Assembly (NCBI GenBank): GCA_014377055.1
Contig: JACMQJ010000062.1
Coordinates: forward strand, 1 to 15,103
Direction of reading: 5' to 3'
DNA length: 15,103 bases
From: Candidatus Sericytochromatia bacterium
GTDB lineage: Bacteria; Cyanobacteriota; Sericytochromatia; UBA7694; JACMQJ01
Shown here: positions 6,693 through 13,572 of the stretch, in pieces
Layout of the letters: the number at the start of each line of letters is the position of its first letter
Position numbering within the stretch: the first letter of the stretch is position 1
Notes under the pieces: generated by a model
What the model saw: only the letters and a program-made list of their open reading frames with translations
What the model was told of the DNA's origin: nothing
Databases searched by the model: none
Translations under genes and position numbers: made by a program

Positions 6693-8279
6693 TTATTGAA
6701 AAATTTCAGGTTTTTCACGATAATCAAAACCATTTATTAATGATATTTGTGCTTGATAAATACTATCCTCAGCAATTGACAACAAAAAGTCATTTTCTTC
6801 TATTTTTGTATCAATATTTAAGGCAGCACATAATAATATTTCTACCTGTTTTTTCATATCTTTTGATAACTTAATACGTTTATTATCTCCAATTCGAGAA
6901 TTAATCAAGTCAGCGGTAAAAATTAATCTTCTTTTTAATTGTGGAACCAAATCACCAATTACTTTTTCAGCAAATTCTTGTAACTGCTTTTTACTTGGGA
7001 CAACCACTTCTTGACTTTTACTTTTTTTTAGTATTTTTTCGGCTATATCATAGACGTCTTTATTAACAATAAACCAAGATTCACAATCTGGAACAATTTC
7101 CATAACTAATTCTGTCATGTGTTGCAAGTCTTTATTGTTTTTTATTTCTTCAAGTTTATAGCTCTTAAAATCAGGTACATACTCTTCTGGAATAAGAATT
7201 TTTTCATTTATCATTTTTTGTTTTAAAAAGTGAAATGATGGAGCTATAAGGACTTTTTTTATTTTATTTATATTAATTGCATCTTTGATAAAACTAATTG
7301 CTTTTTCATAAGATATTTCGGTGGTTTGTACAGAGTCAGAAAATTGTCTTTCCATCATTGATTCATATTCTTTTTTGCTCATGGTATTACCAAAACAGTC
7401 TTTTATACCCAAATCTTCATTAAGTAATAAAAAAATACATTCTAATTTTTTCCCTAAGACTCGTGACATCCAAAGGCTCTGACTGCCTGCACCATCAATA
7501 TTGGTAATTGCTATCTTATAAATATCACCCAGTTTAGCTTCTTTATCAAAAGTATTTGTTGATTCTTGAATTCCTTTAAATGACATTTTGCGTGATGAAC
7601 GTTCCATTATTTCTTTTATTTCTGGATCACCTACATAAGGTAACGCATGATTGATTGCTCCCATAGCCTGAGAGTCGTTAGATTTTGATAGATTTATTAG
7701 TATTCTTTTAATCAGTTCTGTATCATCACCAGTCAATATTTTTTGCAAAAAGTTAAAAGCATTTATATTTGCTACCTTACAAATTGAATCAATAAATGAC
7801 ATTCTTGCTATTTCGGGTATTTCATAAATCCAGTTAACAGCTTTATCAAGATCCACGTGGTTATTAGATATTTCATTAATTAAATTTTCTACTGCGGTCA
7901 TGCTCATTTCTTCGATATTTTCAAAAGCAGAGTTAAAATCAATATCTTCTATATCTGCATTCATTTCATCAAGTAATGAAACTAAAATGGCTTTTTTTTC
8001 ATCAGTAAGTGTGTTATTAAAAATTAATTTGACAATATCAGGAACTATTTCTTCACTTCCTAATTCTCTTAAGATATAATTTGCAACATAAAAATCATTA
8101 TCTTTTCCAGAAAGTCGCTTTAACAAAATATCATTTAGTTGTTTACTATCATGCTTGGCTAACTTAACTACCATTTCATTAACATCGCCAAAGGTTATAT
8201 TTTCATGGTTTAGCTTGTCAAGAATAGCATTAATTTTTTTTCGTTCAGTAAATATTTTATCACTGTCAATTTTACACAT
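6693..8279 (-). CDS. HEAT-repeat-like protein of unknown function
   Basis: I do not recognise this 528-residue cytoplasmic protein; it has no signal peptide or membrane segment. Residues about 30-235 are a run of paired helices with HEAT-like features: YVANYILRELGSEEIVPDIVKLI (64-86), AFNFLQKILTGDDTELIKRIL (174-194) and SQAMGAINHALPYVGDPEIKEIM (203-225). Residues 250-415 look like a mixed alpha/beta domain (YKIAITNIDGAGSQSLWMSRVLGKK, ECIFLLLNEDLG, KKVLIAPSFHF), and 425-528 are helical again. The middle part has no catalytic motif I can name. The start at 8279 follows the GT9 stop by 32 bp and has no clear ribosome binding site; the next Met is far inside. It is last in the run ybaB-recR-GT9-this gene, which may be transcribed together, but that does not reveal its role. 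The HEAT assignment is by eye. Confidence 0.8.
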   Translation of the reverse strand: MCKIDSDKIFTERKKINAILDKLNHENITFGDVNEMVVKLAKHDSKQLNDILLKRLSGKDNDFYVANYILRELGSEEIVPDIVKLIFNNTLTDEKKAILVSLLDEMNADIEDIDFNSAFENIEEMSMTAVENLINEISNNHVDLDKAVNWIYEIPEIARMSFIDSICKVANINAFNFLQKILTGDDTELIKRILINLSKSNDSQAMGAINHALPYVGDPEIKEIMERSSRKMSFKGIQESTNTFDKEAKLGDIYKIAITNIDGAGSQSLWMSRVLGKKLECIFLLLNEDLGIKDCFGNTMSKKEYESMMERQFSDSVQTTEISYEKAISFIKDAININKIKKVLIAPSFHFLKQKMINEKILIPEEYVPDFKSYKLEEIKNNKDLQHMTELVMEIVPDCESWFIVNKDVYDIAEKILKKSKSQEVVVPSKKQLQEFAEKVIGDLVPQLKRRLIFTADLINSRIGDNKRIKLSKDMKKQVEILLCAALNIDTKIEENDFLLSIAEDSIYQAQISLINGFDYREKPEIFQ

Positions 8280-8311
8280 TTAGGCTACATTCATTAAAGA
8301 TACAAATAATT

Positions 8312-9412
8312 TTAACATTTAACTTTGGCTGTTACTTCCAATTGTCTTAAAACAGTTTCTAAAACAGTATTTACATCAAGGTTTGTTAGGCAAGTCAAAG
8401 CTTCACAAGTATTTTGGCGTTTTTCCCATAAGCATGGAGTGCAATCAAGATTAATTCTGACAGCTTTAAATTTATTGTCTTTTGGTAAAATTTTATTTTC
8501 ATTTGTTGGTCCAAAAATAGCAACTAGTGGAGTGCCGACTCCAACAGCCATATTGAGGGGTGCAGAATCAACACAAACAAGCATATCAGATTTTTGAATC
8601 AGTGCTGCAAGTTGCTCAAGACTCTTTGTTTGACCATAAGCATCAATAAAATTATTATTTTGATCTATCAAATTGTTTTTTATTTTTTGAATGTCCTCGG
8701 AATCATCAGGGCCACCAGCTAAAATAACTTTAATATTTTTCATGAGCAATTGGTTAATAAGTTTTGACCATTTTTCGGGATCCCAAGTCTTAATAATATT
8801 TTTTTGTTTGCTGATATTACTAGCTCCAGGATGAATCATTATTATTTTTTGTAATCCTTGAGAAACCAAATTTTTATCTGCAAACCATTGATCTGCCCAT
8901 TTTTTTTCATTATCAGGTACTTTTATTACAGGAACAGGACTAAGTATATCAGCATCTATCCCAACTCCTTTTAACAAATCAAAGTACATTTTTCCTGCAT
9001 ACTGATTTGGATTTAGTGGTACAGCTTTACTGTATAAAAATTTGAGAGGGTTGGTAGCATAACCAACTCTATGCTTTGCTCCTGACAAGAATAATAAAAC
9101 AGGTACTAATGGAGATCTACCAATAGAAACGGCAAGATCAAGATTTTCTTGTCTTAACTGCTTAATAAAATTAACGTAGTCTTTTAATTCAGGTTTATTC
9201 TTTAAATCAAAAGTAATAACTTGATTGACATAAGGATTTTTTTCAGCAATATTCTTACATCTTGGTTCTACGACAAAAATTATTTTTGATCTTGGATATA
9301 AATCTCTGAGAACATTTATTACAGGATAAAAAAGTATTACATCACCTATACCACCGAAACATATCAAAAGAATTTTTTTAAAATCTCTTGTTAGGGAGTC
9401 TTCTGAAATCAT
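8312..9412 (-). CDS. glycosyltransferase family 9 protein (heptosyltransferase-like)
   Basis: A 366-residue member of the GT9 family, whose known members (WaaC, WaaF, WaaQ) add heptose from ADP-heptose to the lipopolysaccharide inner core at the cytoplasmic face. Visible signatures: KKILLICFGGIGDVILFYPVI (12-32, the N-terminal G-rich loop), MIHPGASN (192-199), LAGGPDD (231-237) and CVDSAPLNMAVGVGTPLVAIFGPT (280-303), the C-terminal nucleotide-sugar-binding signature, where most members have DSGPMHLA. It is followed by CTPC (324-327), C336 and C341, a cysteine pattern seen in many GT9 proteins. The sugar and acceptor cannot be told from sequence. Its ATG overlaps the recR stop in ATGA, suggesting translational coupling. 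If real lipopolysaccharide is its target, the organism has an outer membrane, which fits the lipoproteins nearby. Confidence 0.9.
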   Translation of the reverse strand: MISEDSLTRDFKKILLICFGGIGDVILFYPVINVLRDLYPRSKIIFVVEPRCKNIAEKNPYVNQVITFDLKNKPELKDYVNFIKQLRQENLDLAVSIGRSPLVPVLLFLSGAKHRVGYATNPLKFLYSKAVPLNPNQYAGKMYFDLLKGVGIDADILSPVPVIKVPDNEKKWADQWFADKNLVSQGLQKIIMIHPGASNISKQKNIIKTWDPEKWSKLINQLLMKNIKVILAGGPDDSEDIQKIKNNLIDQNNNFIDAYGQTKSLEQLAALIQKSDMLVCVDSAPLNMAVGVGTPLVAIFGPTNENKILPKDNKFKAVRINLDCTPCLWEKRQNTCEALTCLTNLDVNTVLETVLRQLEVTAKVKC

Positions 9413-10017
9413 AAAATTTCTCTACGTCCTTCTAATGCTCTAGCCAAAGTCATTGTATCAGCATATTCAAGGTCACCACCTATTGGTAGACCAAATGCGA
9501 TACGAGTCACTTTAATGTCAAGAGGTTTAATTAATTTACTTATATAAAGTGTGGTAGCCTCACCCTCAATAGTAGGGTTTATAGCTAAAATAACTTCTTT
9601 TACAGTTGAGTTACCTATTCTATTAAGTAATTCTTTTATTTTTAGTTTTTCAGGCCCTATACCTTCCATAGGAGATATTAAGCCTTGAAGTACGTGATAT
9701 TGACCTCTAAATTCTTTAGTTTTTTCTAGGGCAATCAAATCATTTGGTTCAGCAATAACACAGATAACAGTCTTATCTCTTCGAGAATCTTGACAAAAAT
9801 CACATGGATCAGTTGCAGTCAGATTTGAACAAATACTACAAAACTTTATTTGTTCTTTAGCATCAATGATTGCTGAAGCTAATTCTTTAACATTATTTGG
9901 TGATTGCTTAAGAATATGAAAAGCTAACCTTTGGGCTGATTTTGCTCCAACACCAGGTAATTTTTGCAATTCATCAATCAATCTAGCCAAAGGTTTTGTA
10001 TAAACTAAGTCGCTCAT
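9409..10017 (-). CDS. recR: recombination mediator RecR
   Basis: RecR acts with RecO (and RecF) to load RecA on single-stranded gaps. At 202 residues it has the normal length and all expected parts: a helix-hairpin-helix (LPGVGAKSAQRLAFHIL, 20-36), a four-cysteine zinc finger (C60, C63, C72, C75), a Toprim domain (about 83-175, with VIAEPNDLIALEKT at 87-100 and INPTIEGEAT at 146-155), and the C-terminal GLPIGGDLEYADTMTLARAL (176-195). The start at 10017 has a purine-rich but weak site (AGAGA). It lies 11 bp after ybaB, the usual ybaB-recR pairing, though dnaX, often upstream, is absent here: the gene upstream of ybaB is divergent. Its stop overlaps the next gene by 4 bp. Confidence 0.97.
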   Translation of the reverse strand: MSDLVYTKPLARLIDELQKLPGVGAKSAQRLAFHILKQSPNNVKELASAIIDAKEQIKFCSICSNLTATDPCDFCQDSRRDKTVICVIAEPNDLIALEKTKEFRGQYHVLQGLISPMEGIGPEKLKIKELLNRIGNSTVKEVILAINPTIEGEATTLYISKLIKPLDIKVTRIAFGLPIGGDLEYADTMTLARALEGRREIL

Positions 10018-10028
10018 ATTTTTCTCTA

Positions 10029-10400
10029 CTAAAAGAGATTGTTCATCCCTGGTATGTTAAGACCACCTGTAACATCATTCATTCTGTCAGAAGCAAGAGC
10101 ATTTGCTTTATTTATAGCATCATTAACAGCTGCTAAAACAAGATCTTCAAGAGTTTCTAAGTCTTCTAAATCAACGGCATCAGGTGAAATACTAACTGAT
10201 TTCAAAAGATGTTTTCCTGTAGCTTTTACTTTAACTAATCCACCACCAGATGTTCCTTCAACCTCTTCATTTCCTAGATTATCTTGGATTTGTAGCAAGG
10301 AATCTTGCATTTTTTGGGCTTCTTTCATTATTTTTTGAATATCCATACCACCCCCCATTCCTGCCATTCCACCACCTCCGCCGAATTTATTTTTCATCAT
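10029..10400 (-). CDS. ybaB: YbaB/EbfC-family nucleoid-associated protein with Gly-Met-rich N-terminus
   Basis: A small dimeric DNA-binding protein of the YbaB/EbfC family, thought to shape the nucleoid and often encoded next to recR. The core begins at MDIQKIMKEAQKMQ (19-32) and continues through VEGTSGGGLVKVKATGKHLLKSV (47-69) and the C-terminal helix LEDLVLAAVNDAINKANAL (84-102), as in the family. The 123-residue length includes a Gly/Met-rich lead (FGGGGGMAGMGGG, 6-18), which is known in some clades. Two adjacent ATGs (10400 and 10397) are both possible starts, AAGAG lying close upstream of each; the first is used here. The tail has a second Gly/Asn-rich patch (GGLNIPGMNNLF, 112-123). It is first in the ybaB-recR-GT9-HEAT run. 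Confidence 0.95.
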   Translation of the reverse strand: MMKNKFGGGGGMAGMGGGMDIQKIMKEAQKMQDSLLQIQDNLGNEEVEGTSGGGLVKVKATGKHLLKSVSISPDAVDLEDLETLEDLVLAAVNDAINKANALASDRMNDVTGGLNIPGMNNLF

Positions 10401-10452
10401 TTTCTCTTACTCTTAATCCTTAGATTTTTTGTTAATTTATTCTGTCAGATTG

Positions 10453-10461
10453 ATCATAGCA
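10453..10461 (-). promoter_or_regulatory. candidate extended -10 promoter of the ybaB operon
   Basis: The minus strand reads TGC followed by TATGAT at 10453-10461, an extended -10 element. No reasonable -35 box is found 16-18 bp upstream. The start of transcription would lie near 10446, about 46 bases before ybaB. Confidence 0.4.
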
Positions 10462-10556
10462 AAAAAGTTTGTTAATGAGTTTTAAATCTAAAATTTATTA
10501 GCTTAACTTATAATAAATTTATTTATTTTTGTAAAAAGGTTGAATATTTTTGACTT

Positions 10557-10590
10557 GATGTATTTTACAAAACACATCGACAAATACATC
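10557..10590. promoter_or_regulatory. candidate operator or activator site: three GATGTrT half-sites
   Basis: GATGTATTT at 10557-10565 and its exact complement AAATACATC at 10582-10590 form a 9-bp dyad with a 16-bp spacer. A third, inner half-site (ACACATC at 10572-10578) lies 12 bp before the last one in the same orientation, close to one helical turn. The array ends six bases before the extended -10 hexamer at 10597 and so covers its -35 region, where no good -35 hexamer is found. This is what a regulator-bound promoter would look like; the regulator is unknown. Confidence 0.45.
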
Positions 10591-10593
10591 CTA

Positions 10594-10602
10594 TGTTATA
10601 AT
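10594..10602 (+). promoter_or_regulatory. extended -10 promoter of the exported TPR-like gene
   Basis: TGT followed by a perfect TATAAT (10597-10602) on the plus strand. TCGACA at 10577-10582 is only 14 bp upstream, too close for a normal -35. The transcript would start near 10609, 45 bases before the ATG at 10654, whose ribosome binding site AAGG lies seven bases upstream. Confidence 0.6.
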
Positions 10603-10653
10603 ATCTGTAATGAAATTCGCATCTATTTTTGGATCTTTTTATAAGGTAACATA

Positions 10654-11133
10654 ATGAAAAAGTATACTTTTGCTGTAACTTTACTATTTATTTTGAATAC
10701 TAGTTTATACGCATTTGCTCAAGACAAAAAAAGTATATTAGGCAATAATCTTGATGTAGAAAACGCAGCAAAGAAGACTAAAGGTACAGGTAACGTCTTT
10801 TATGACTCAACAGTAGGTAAGCCAGCTGAAAAGAAAGTTGAAGGTCCTAAGCCTGCAGCAACACCAATCCCTGTGCTATATATCAATGGTAATGGCTCAG
10901 TAAATCCGCAAGAAGTAAAAAGAAATCAAAATAAAGAAGATTACATGGCACAAGGTAAAATATTTTTAGCAAAAAATGATTTTCAAAAAGCATTAGGTGA
11001 ATTTAAAAAAGCCAAATCGGTTGCTAGCGACTACATGGTTGATGCCTGGATTGCTGTTGCTGCCAACAAAATTAAGATTCAAGAAGTAAACAAAAAAATA
11101 GAAATTATGAGTATGAAATCAACCCTTCATTAA
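10654..11133 (+). CDS. small exported protein with a single TPR-like helical hairpin
   Basis: A 159-residue protein I cannot name. The N-terminus is a signal peptide: MKK, a hydrophobic stretch (about 6-19) and AFA at 20-22, with likely signal peptidase I cleavage before Q23. Residues 30-95 are Lys/Pro/Asn-rich and probably flexible. Residues 97-140 (from YMAQGKIFLAKNDFQKALGEFKKAK) fit one tetratricopeptide repeat with its small and aromatic positions, followed by a short charged tail. A single TPR usually needs partners or oligomerisation. The start is set by AAGG seven bases upstream and the promoter at 10594-10602. It is the first of four plus-strand genes of unknown function and the only one with a signal peptide. 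Confidence 0.78.
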   Translation: MKKYTFAVTLLFILNTSLYAFAQDKKSILGNNLDVENAAKKTKGTGNVFYDSTVGKPAEKKVEGPKPAATPIPVLYINGNGSVNPQEVKRNQNKEDYMAQGKIFLAKNDFQKALGEFKKAKSVASDYMVDAWIAVAANKIKIQEVNKKIEIMSMKSTLH

Positions 11134-11182
11134 AGTATAGGTTTTGAATAGGTAAAGATTAGTATAACTTTAACTTAAATTA

Positions 11183-11206
11183 AGCAAGACTAAGTTATCT
11201 CTTGCT
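11183..11206. repeat. inverted repeat in the 120-bp gap before the Gly/Gln-rich gene
   Basis: AGCAAGA at 11183-11189 and its exact complement TCTTGCT at 11200-11206 flank a 10-base loop. As RNA it could be a weak terminator for the preceding gene, but no T-run follows directly. As DNA it overlaps the candidate extended -10 at 11203-11211, so it could be an operator. The sequence does not decide between them. Confidence 0.4.
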
Positions 11207-11211
11207 ATATT
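11203..11211 (+). promoter_or_regulatory. candidate extended -10 promoter of the two-gene unit 11254-13424
   Basis: TGC followed by TATATT (11206-11211). No -35-like hexamer is found at the right distance. The transcript would start near 11218, leaving a leader of about 36 bases with a strong ribosome binding site. Confidence 0.35.
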
Positions 11212-11240
11212 CTAATTATATATCAGGCTATTTTTTATTT

Positions 11241-11246
11241 AAGGAG
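11241..11246 (+). promoter_or_regulatory. strong ribosome binding site selecting a GTG start
   Basis: AAGGAG at 11241-11246 stands seven bases before the GTG at 11254. No ATG lies at a suitable distance, so this site fixes the unusual start codon of the following gene. It is the best Shine-Dalgarno match in the window. Confidence 0.8.
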
Positions 11247-11253
11247 ATAACGG

Positions 11254-12270
11254 GTGACAAACGTTAATGGTTATAGTCAGGCAAGCCCTGCTTATCAAGC
11301 ATACCCAACTAATTATTCACCTCAGCAACAGCAACAGGGTTCTCAAGTTGGTGGTGCCAATTCTTATGCAAAAGATGGTTATCAAGCTTCTCCGTATGGT
11401 ACTGGATATTCTCAAGGTGCTGGAGCTGTAGGTGGTGTAGCCAATGGAATGTCAGGATTAAGCTCTGGTGTTGGTAGCATGGCAAACAGTGTTGGTGGTA
11501 TTTTTGGAACAATCTTTGGCTTAATCGCTAACATTCTCAATACAATAGTTAATTTACTGGCCAAAATGATTGGCGGGGTTCTTGGGTTATTTGGTATTGG
11601 TAAAGACAAAAAAGCTGGTGGCGTTGACTCAGCATCAGGAACAACTCCAATGCCTCTTGCAAATAACATGGGTCAAGGTGTTAGAAGTCCTGCTGGAACA
11701 GCTGTTCCACCTCCACCTCCTGGAACCGATGTTAAAGCTGCGTATGATGTAGTTGAGGGAGATCTTAAAGATGTTAAAGATCCGAATCAGGGTCTTCAAA
11801 TAATTAATCTTCATGCTCAAAAATCAAGAGATTATAGAGACAAAGCTGAGCAATTTGCCACAGAAGCCGAAAAAGAGTCAAGATCAGCGGCTTATGCAGC
11901 AGAACAATTACAAAAAAATCCTGGAGATCAAACAGCTCTTTCTCAGCTACAAAGTCATAAATCAAAAGCAATGGATTTATTAAAAACATCACAAGAATAT
12001 ACAAAAGCTGTTTATGATGAATCTCTCTATGCACAAGCAACCAATGATATTTTGAATCAACGTTTTCAAGGTGCAATGGGCCAAGGTGATGCACAAGTTG
12101 CTGATGCTTGGAAAAATTGGATCGGCGGAACAATCGAAAGAAAATTCTTATTCTTTAAAGAAGATATTAAGGCTGCACCAGAGCTATTCATGAATTCAAT
12201 GAATGCTGTTAATGCTAATATTGGCAGAGCTACTGAGATAATTAATAGTATGTCAGGAGCCGCTAGGTAG
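11254..12270 (+). CDS. Gly/Gln/Tyr-rich protein with hydrophobic helical segment and helical C-terminal domain
   Basis: A 338-residue protein starting at GTG, with no recognised family and no signal peptide. Residues 1-78 are low complexity, rich in Gln, Tyr, Ser, Gly and Ala, with a QQQQQ run at 24-28: prion-like composition. Residues 79-116 are strongly hydrophobic and Gly-spaced (from SVGGIFGTIFGLIANI to GGVLGLFGIG) and could be one long or two short membrane-associated helices. Residues 117-160 are a linker with PPPPPG (152-157). Residues 165-335 are helical and Ala-rich, with WKNWIGG at 286-292. The next gene starts 8 bp later and has a similar domain order: low-complexity N-terminus, helical C-terminus and a WxxWxGG motif. 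The pair is probably cotranscribed. The hydrophobic stretch flanked by helical regions recalls secreted pore or translocator proteins in general layout, but this is only a resemblance. Confidence 0.8.
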   Translation: MTNVNGYSQASPAYQAYPTNYSPQQQQQGSQVGGANSYAKDGYQASPYGTGYSQGAGAVGGVANGMSGLSSGVGSMANSVGGIFGTIFGLIANILNTIVNLLAKMIGGVLGLFGIGKDKKAGGVDSASGTTPMPLANNMGQGVRSPAGTAVPPPPPGTDVKAAYDVVEGDLKDVKDPNQGLQIINLHAQKSRDYRDKAEQFATEAEKESRSAAYAAEQLQKNPGDQTALSQLQSHKSKAMDLLKTSQEYTKAVYDESLYAQATNDILNQRFQGAMGQGDAQVADAWKNWIGGTIERKFLFFKEDIKAAPELFMNSMNAVNANIGRATEIINSMSGAAR

Positions 12271-12278
12271 AACATATT

Positions 12279-13424
12279 ATGCCACAAATAGGAAATAATC
12301 AACCAGTACAATACGTTCCTAAAAGCTTAGGTACATCATCTAGTCAGAGAGCGACAAGTCAAGCTCCTGCTAATAACAACTCTAATCCGATGACGGCTTC
12401 AATGCCTTCTTCTGGTCAAGATGTCTATACTGGAAAATATGAAAGCTTTAAGTCACTATATTCTAATTTTGATGCTAATGTTTCTAAATATTCTCCTTTT
12501 TTTGGTAAAATGGGTTCAAGTCAAGGATCTGGACAAAGCGATGGACAAAATATAAATCCTCAAATGTCTGGTCAGTCAGGTAGTTTTACTCCTCCTATGA
12601 GTAATACTGGAAATACATCAAACAGTAGCGGAGATTTACCTATTCCTGCAAGTGCCATGTCTGGCAATAGTACTGGGAATACAGCCAACAGTAGTGATCT
12701 ACCTATTCCTCAATCAGCATTACAAGTTCCTGCATCACTGGGAGCAAATAATAATCAAGAACCTAATACACCAGCCTCACAACCATCAAATACTCAGACA
12801 TTGCCAACAGGTCAACAAAACTCACCTGTTATTCCTAAAAAAAATCCTCCCTCTGGACCTGTTATGAATAATATACAACAGCAGCTTCAAGCCGAAACAC
12901 AAAAGATTTCTACACCACAAAAAGCTGTTGAAGTTGTTGCTGGACATGCTATGTTAGCAAGACAAGAACGTACAATGGCAAATGATATTGCTTGGGGAGC
13001 TAGATATTATGCCAATCAGGCAGGTGATCTTGCCCAAAAATTAAATCAGAATAAAAGAAGCATGAGTCCTGGTCAAATACAATCTCAAATGAGAACCATT
13101 GAAAACTATAAGATTAAGTCTATCAGTTTATTAAATGATGCCAAAAAGAAGGCTATTAATAACTATAATGAAGCTTTAAAAGCAACTATGCTTTATAATA
13201 ATTATTTTACTGAAAATGGTCAATACTCAAGCGTAATTAGTAGTAATGACAGGCAGTTTGTAGAATCCGAAATTGATAAAACATGGACTACATGGCAAGG
13301 TGGCTTTGACAAAGGTGGTCAACATGCAGAAGAATCACCAAATGTAGTTGATAATGCTGCTAGAGAAATAGCTATTGCTCTTGATAAAGTTGAAAAATTA
13401 TCAGCCTCTACTCTAGCTCCTTAA
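12279..13424 (+). CDS. Ser/Asn/Gln/Pro-rich protein with helical C-terminal domain, likely distant paralog of its neighbour
   Basis: A 381-residue protein of no recognised family, with no signal peptide and no membrane segment. Residues 1-195 are low complexity (Ser, Asn, Gln, Pro, Gly), interrupted by a short structured-looking patch YTGKYESFKSLYSNFDANV (50-68). They include a 22-residue duplication: GNTSNSSGDLPIP (111-123) and GNTANSSDLPIP (133-144). Residues 197-375 are helical, with GHAMLARQERTMAND (222-236), alanine-rich YYANQAGDLAQKLNQNK (243-259), SISLLNDAKKKAINNY (281-296) and WTTWQGG (336-342). The same order of features, ending in WxxWxGG, is seen in the preceding protein, although the latter has the hydrophobic segment that this one lacks. 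The start ATG at 12279 is 8 bp after the previous stop and has only AGG 11 bases upstream, so it may rely on translational coupling. Confidence 0.8.
   Translation: MPQIGNNQPVQYVPKSLGTSSSQRATSQAPANNNSNPMTASMPSSGQDVYTGKYESFKSLYSNFDANVSKYSPFFGKMGSSQGSGQSDGQNINPQMSGQSGSFTPPMSNTGNTSNSSGDLPIPASAMSGNSTGNTANSSDLPIPQSALQVPASLGANNNQEPNTPASQPSNTQTLPTGQQNSPVIPKKNPPSGPVMNNIQQQLQAETQKISTPQKAVEVVAGHAMLARQERTMANDIAWGARYYANQAGDLAQKLNQNKRSMSPGQIQSQMRTIENYKIKSISLLNDAKKKAINNYNEALKATMLYNNYFTENGQYSSVISSNDRQFVESEIDKTWTTWQGGFDKGGQHAEESPNVVDNAAREIAIALDKVEKLSASTLAP
12609..12710 (+). repeat. 66-bp imperfect duplication inside the Ser/Asn-rich gene
   Basis: Two copies of a unit starting at 12609 and 12675, 66 bp or 22 codons apart. 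They encode GNTSNSSGDLPIP and GNTANSSDLPIP; the second has lost one Gly. The stretch that codes for the second half (ctacctattcct against ttacctattcct) is nearly identical at DNA level. The repeat is in frame and in a low-complexity region, consistent with slippage or recent duplication. Confidence 0.65.
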
Positions 13425-13451
13425 TATTTTTATTAATAAGTTTATGTTAAA

Positions 13452-13468
13452 AACTTGAGCTACAAGTT
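13452..13468 (+). terminator. candidate weak terminator after the two-gene unit
   Basis: AACTTG (13452-13457) and CAAGTT (13463-13468) form a 6-bp stem with the loop AGCTA. A T-rich stretch (GATTTTTATTTT) follows eight or so bases later and not immediately, which is atypical. The rest of the 148-bp gap up to 13572 holds the promoter of the next gene. Confidence 0.3.
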
Positions 13469-13516
13469 AAATGTTGATTTTTATTTTCTTTGAATGATTT
13501 ACAAATTTTGTAGATT

Positions 13517-13544
13517 TTGCTAATATCGAATTAGTTGTTATATT
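13517..13544 (+). promoter_or_regulatory. promoter of the coiled-coil gene, -35 plus extended -10
   Basis: TTGCTA (13517-13522), a 16-bp spacer, then TGT and TATATT (13536-13544). The transcript would start near 13551, 22 bases before the ATG at 13573, and AGG seven bases before the ATG serves as ribosome binding site. This shows that the gene can be transcribed apart from its upstream neighbours. Confidence 0.5.
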
Positions 13545-13572
13545 TTTTCTTAAATTAAAAGTAGGTAATAAA

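Noticed and set aside
10577..10582. TCGACA as the -35 box of the 10654 promoter
   Set aside because: The spacer to TATAAT is only 14 bp, too short for normal sigma-70 recognition; the TGT extension explains the promoter better.
11309..12311. Several overlapping open frames antisense or out of frame to the Gly/Gln-rich gene
   Set aside because: They have His/Leu/Gln-biased translations typical of frame shadows; the plus-strand frame has a strong AAGGAG site and ordered helical content.
11254..13424. WXG100/ESX-type secretion substrates
   Set aside because: Those are about 100 residues with a single WxG turn between two helices; these proteins are over 330 residues and their WxxWxGG lies near the end of a long helical region.
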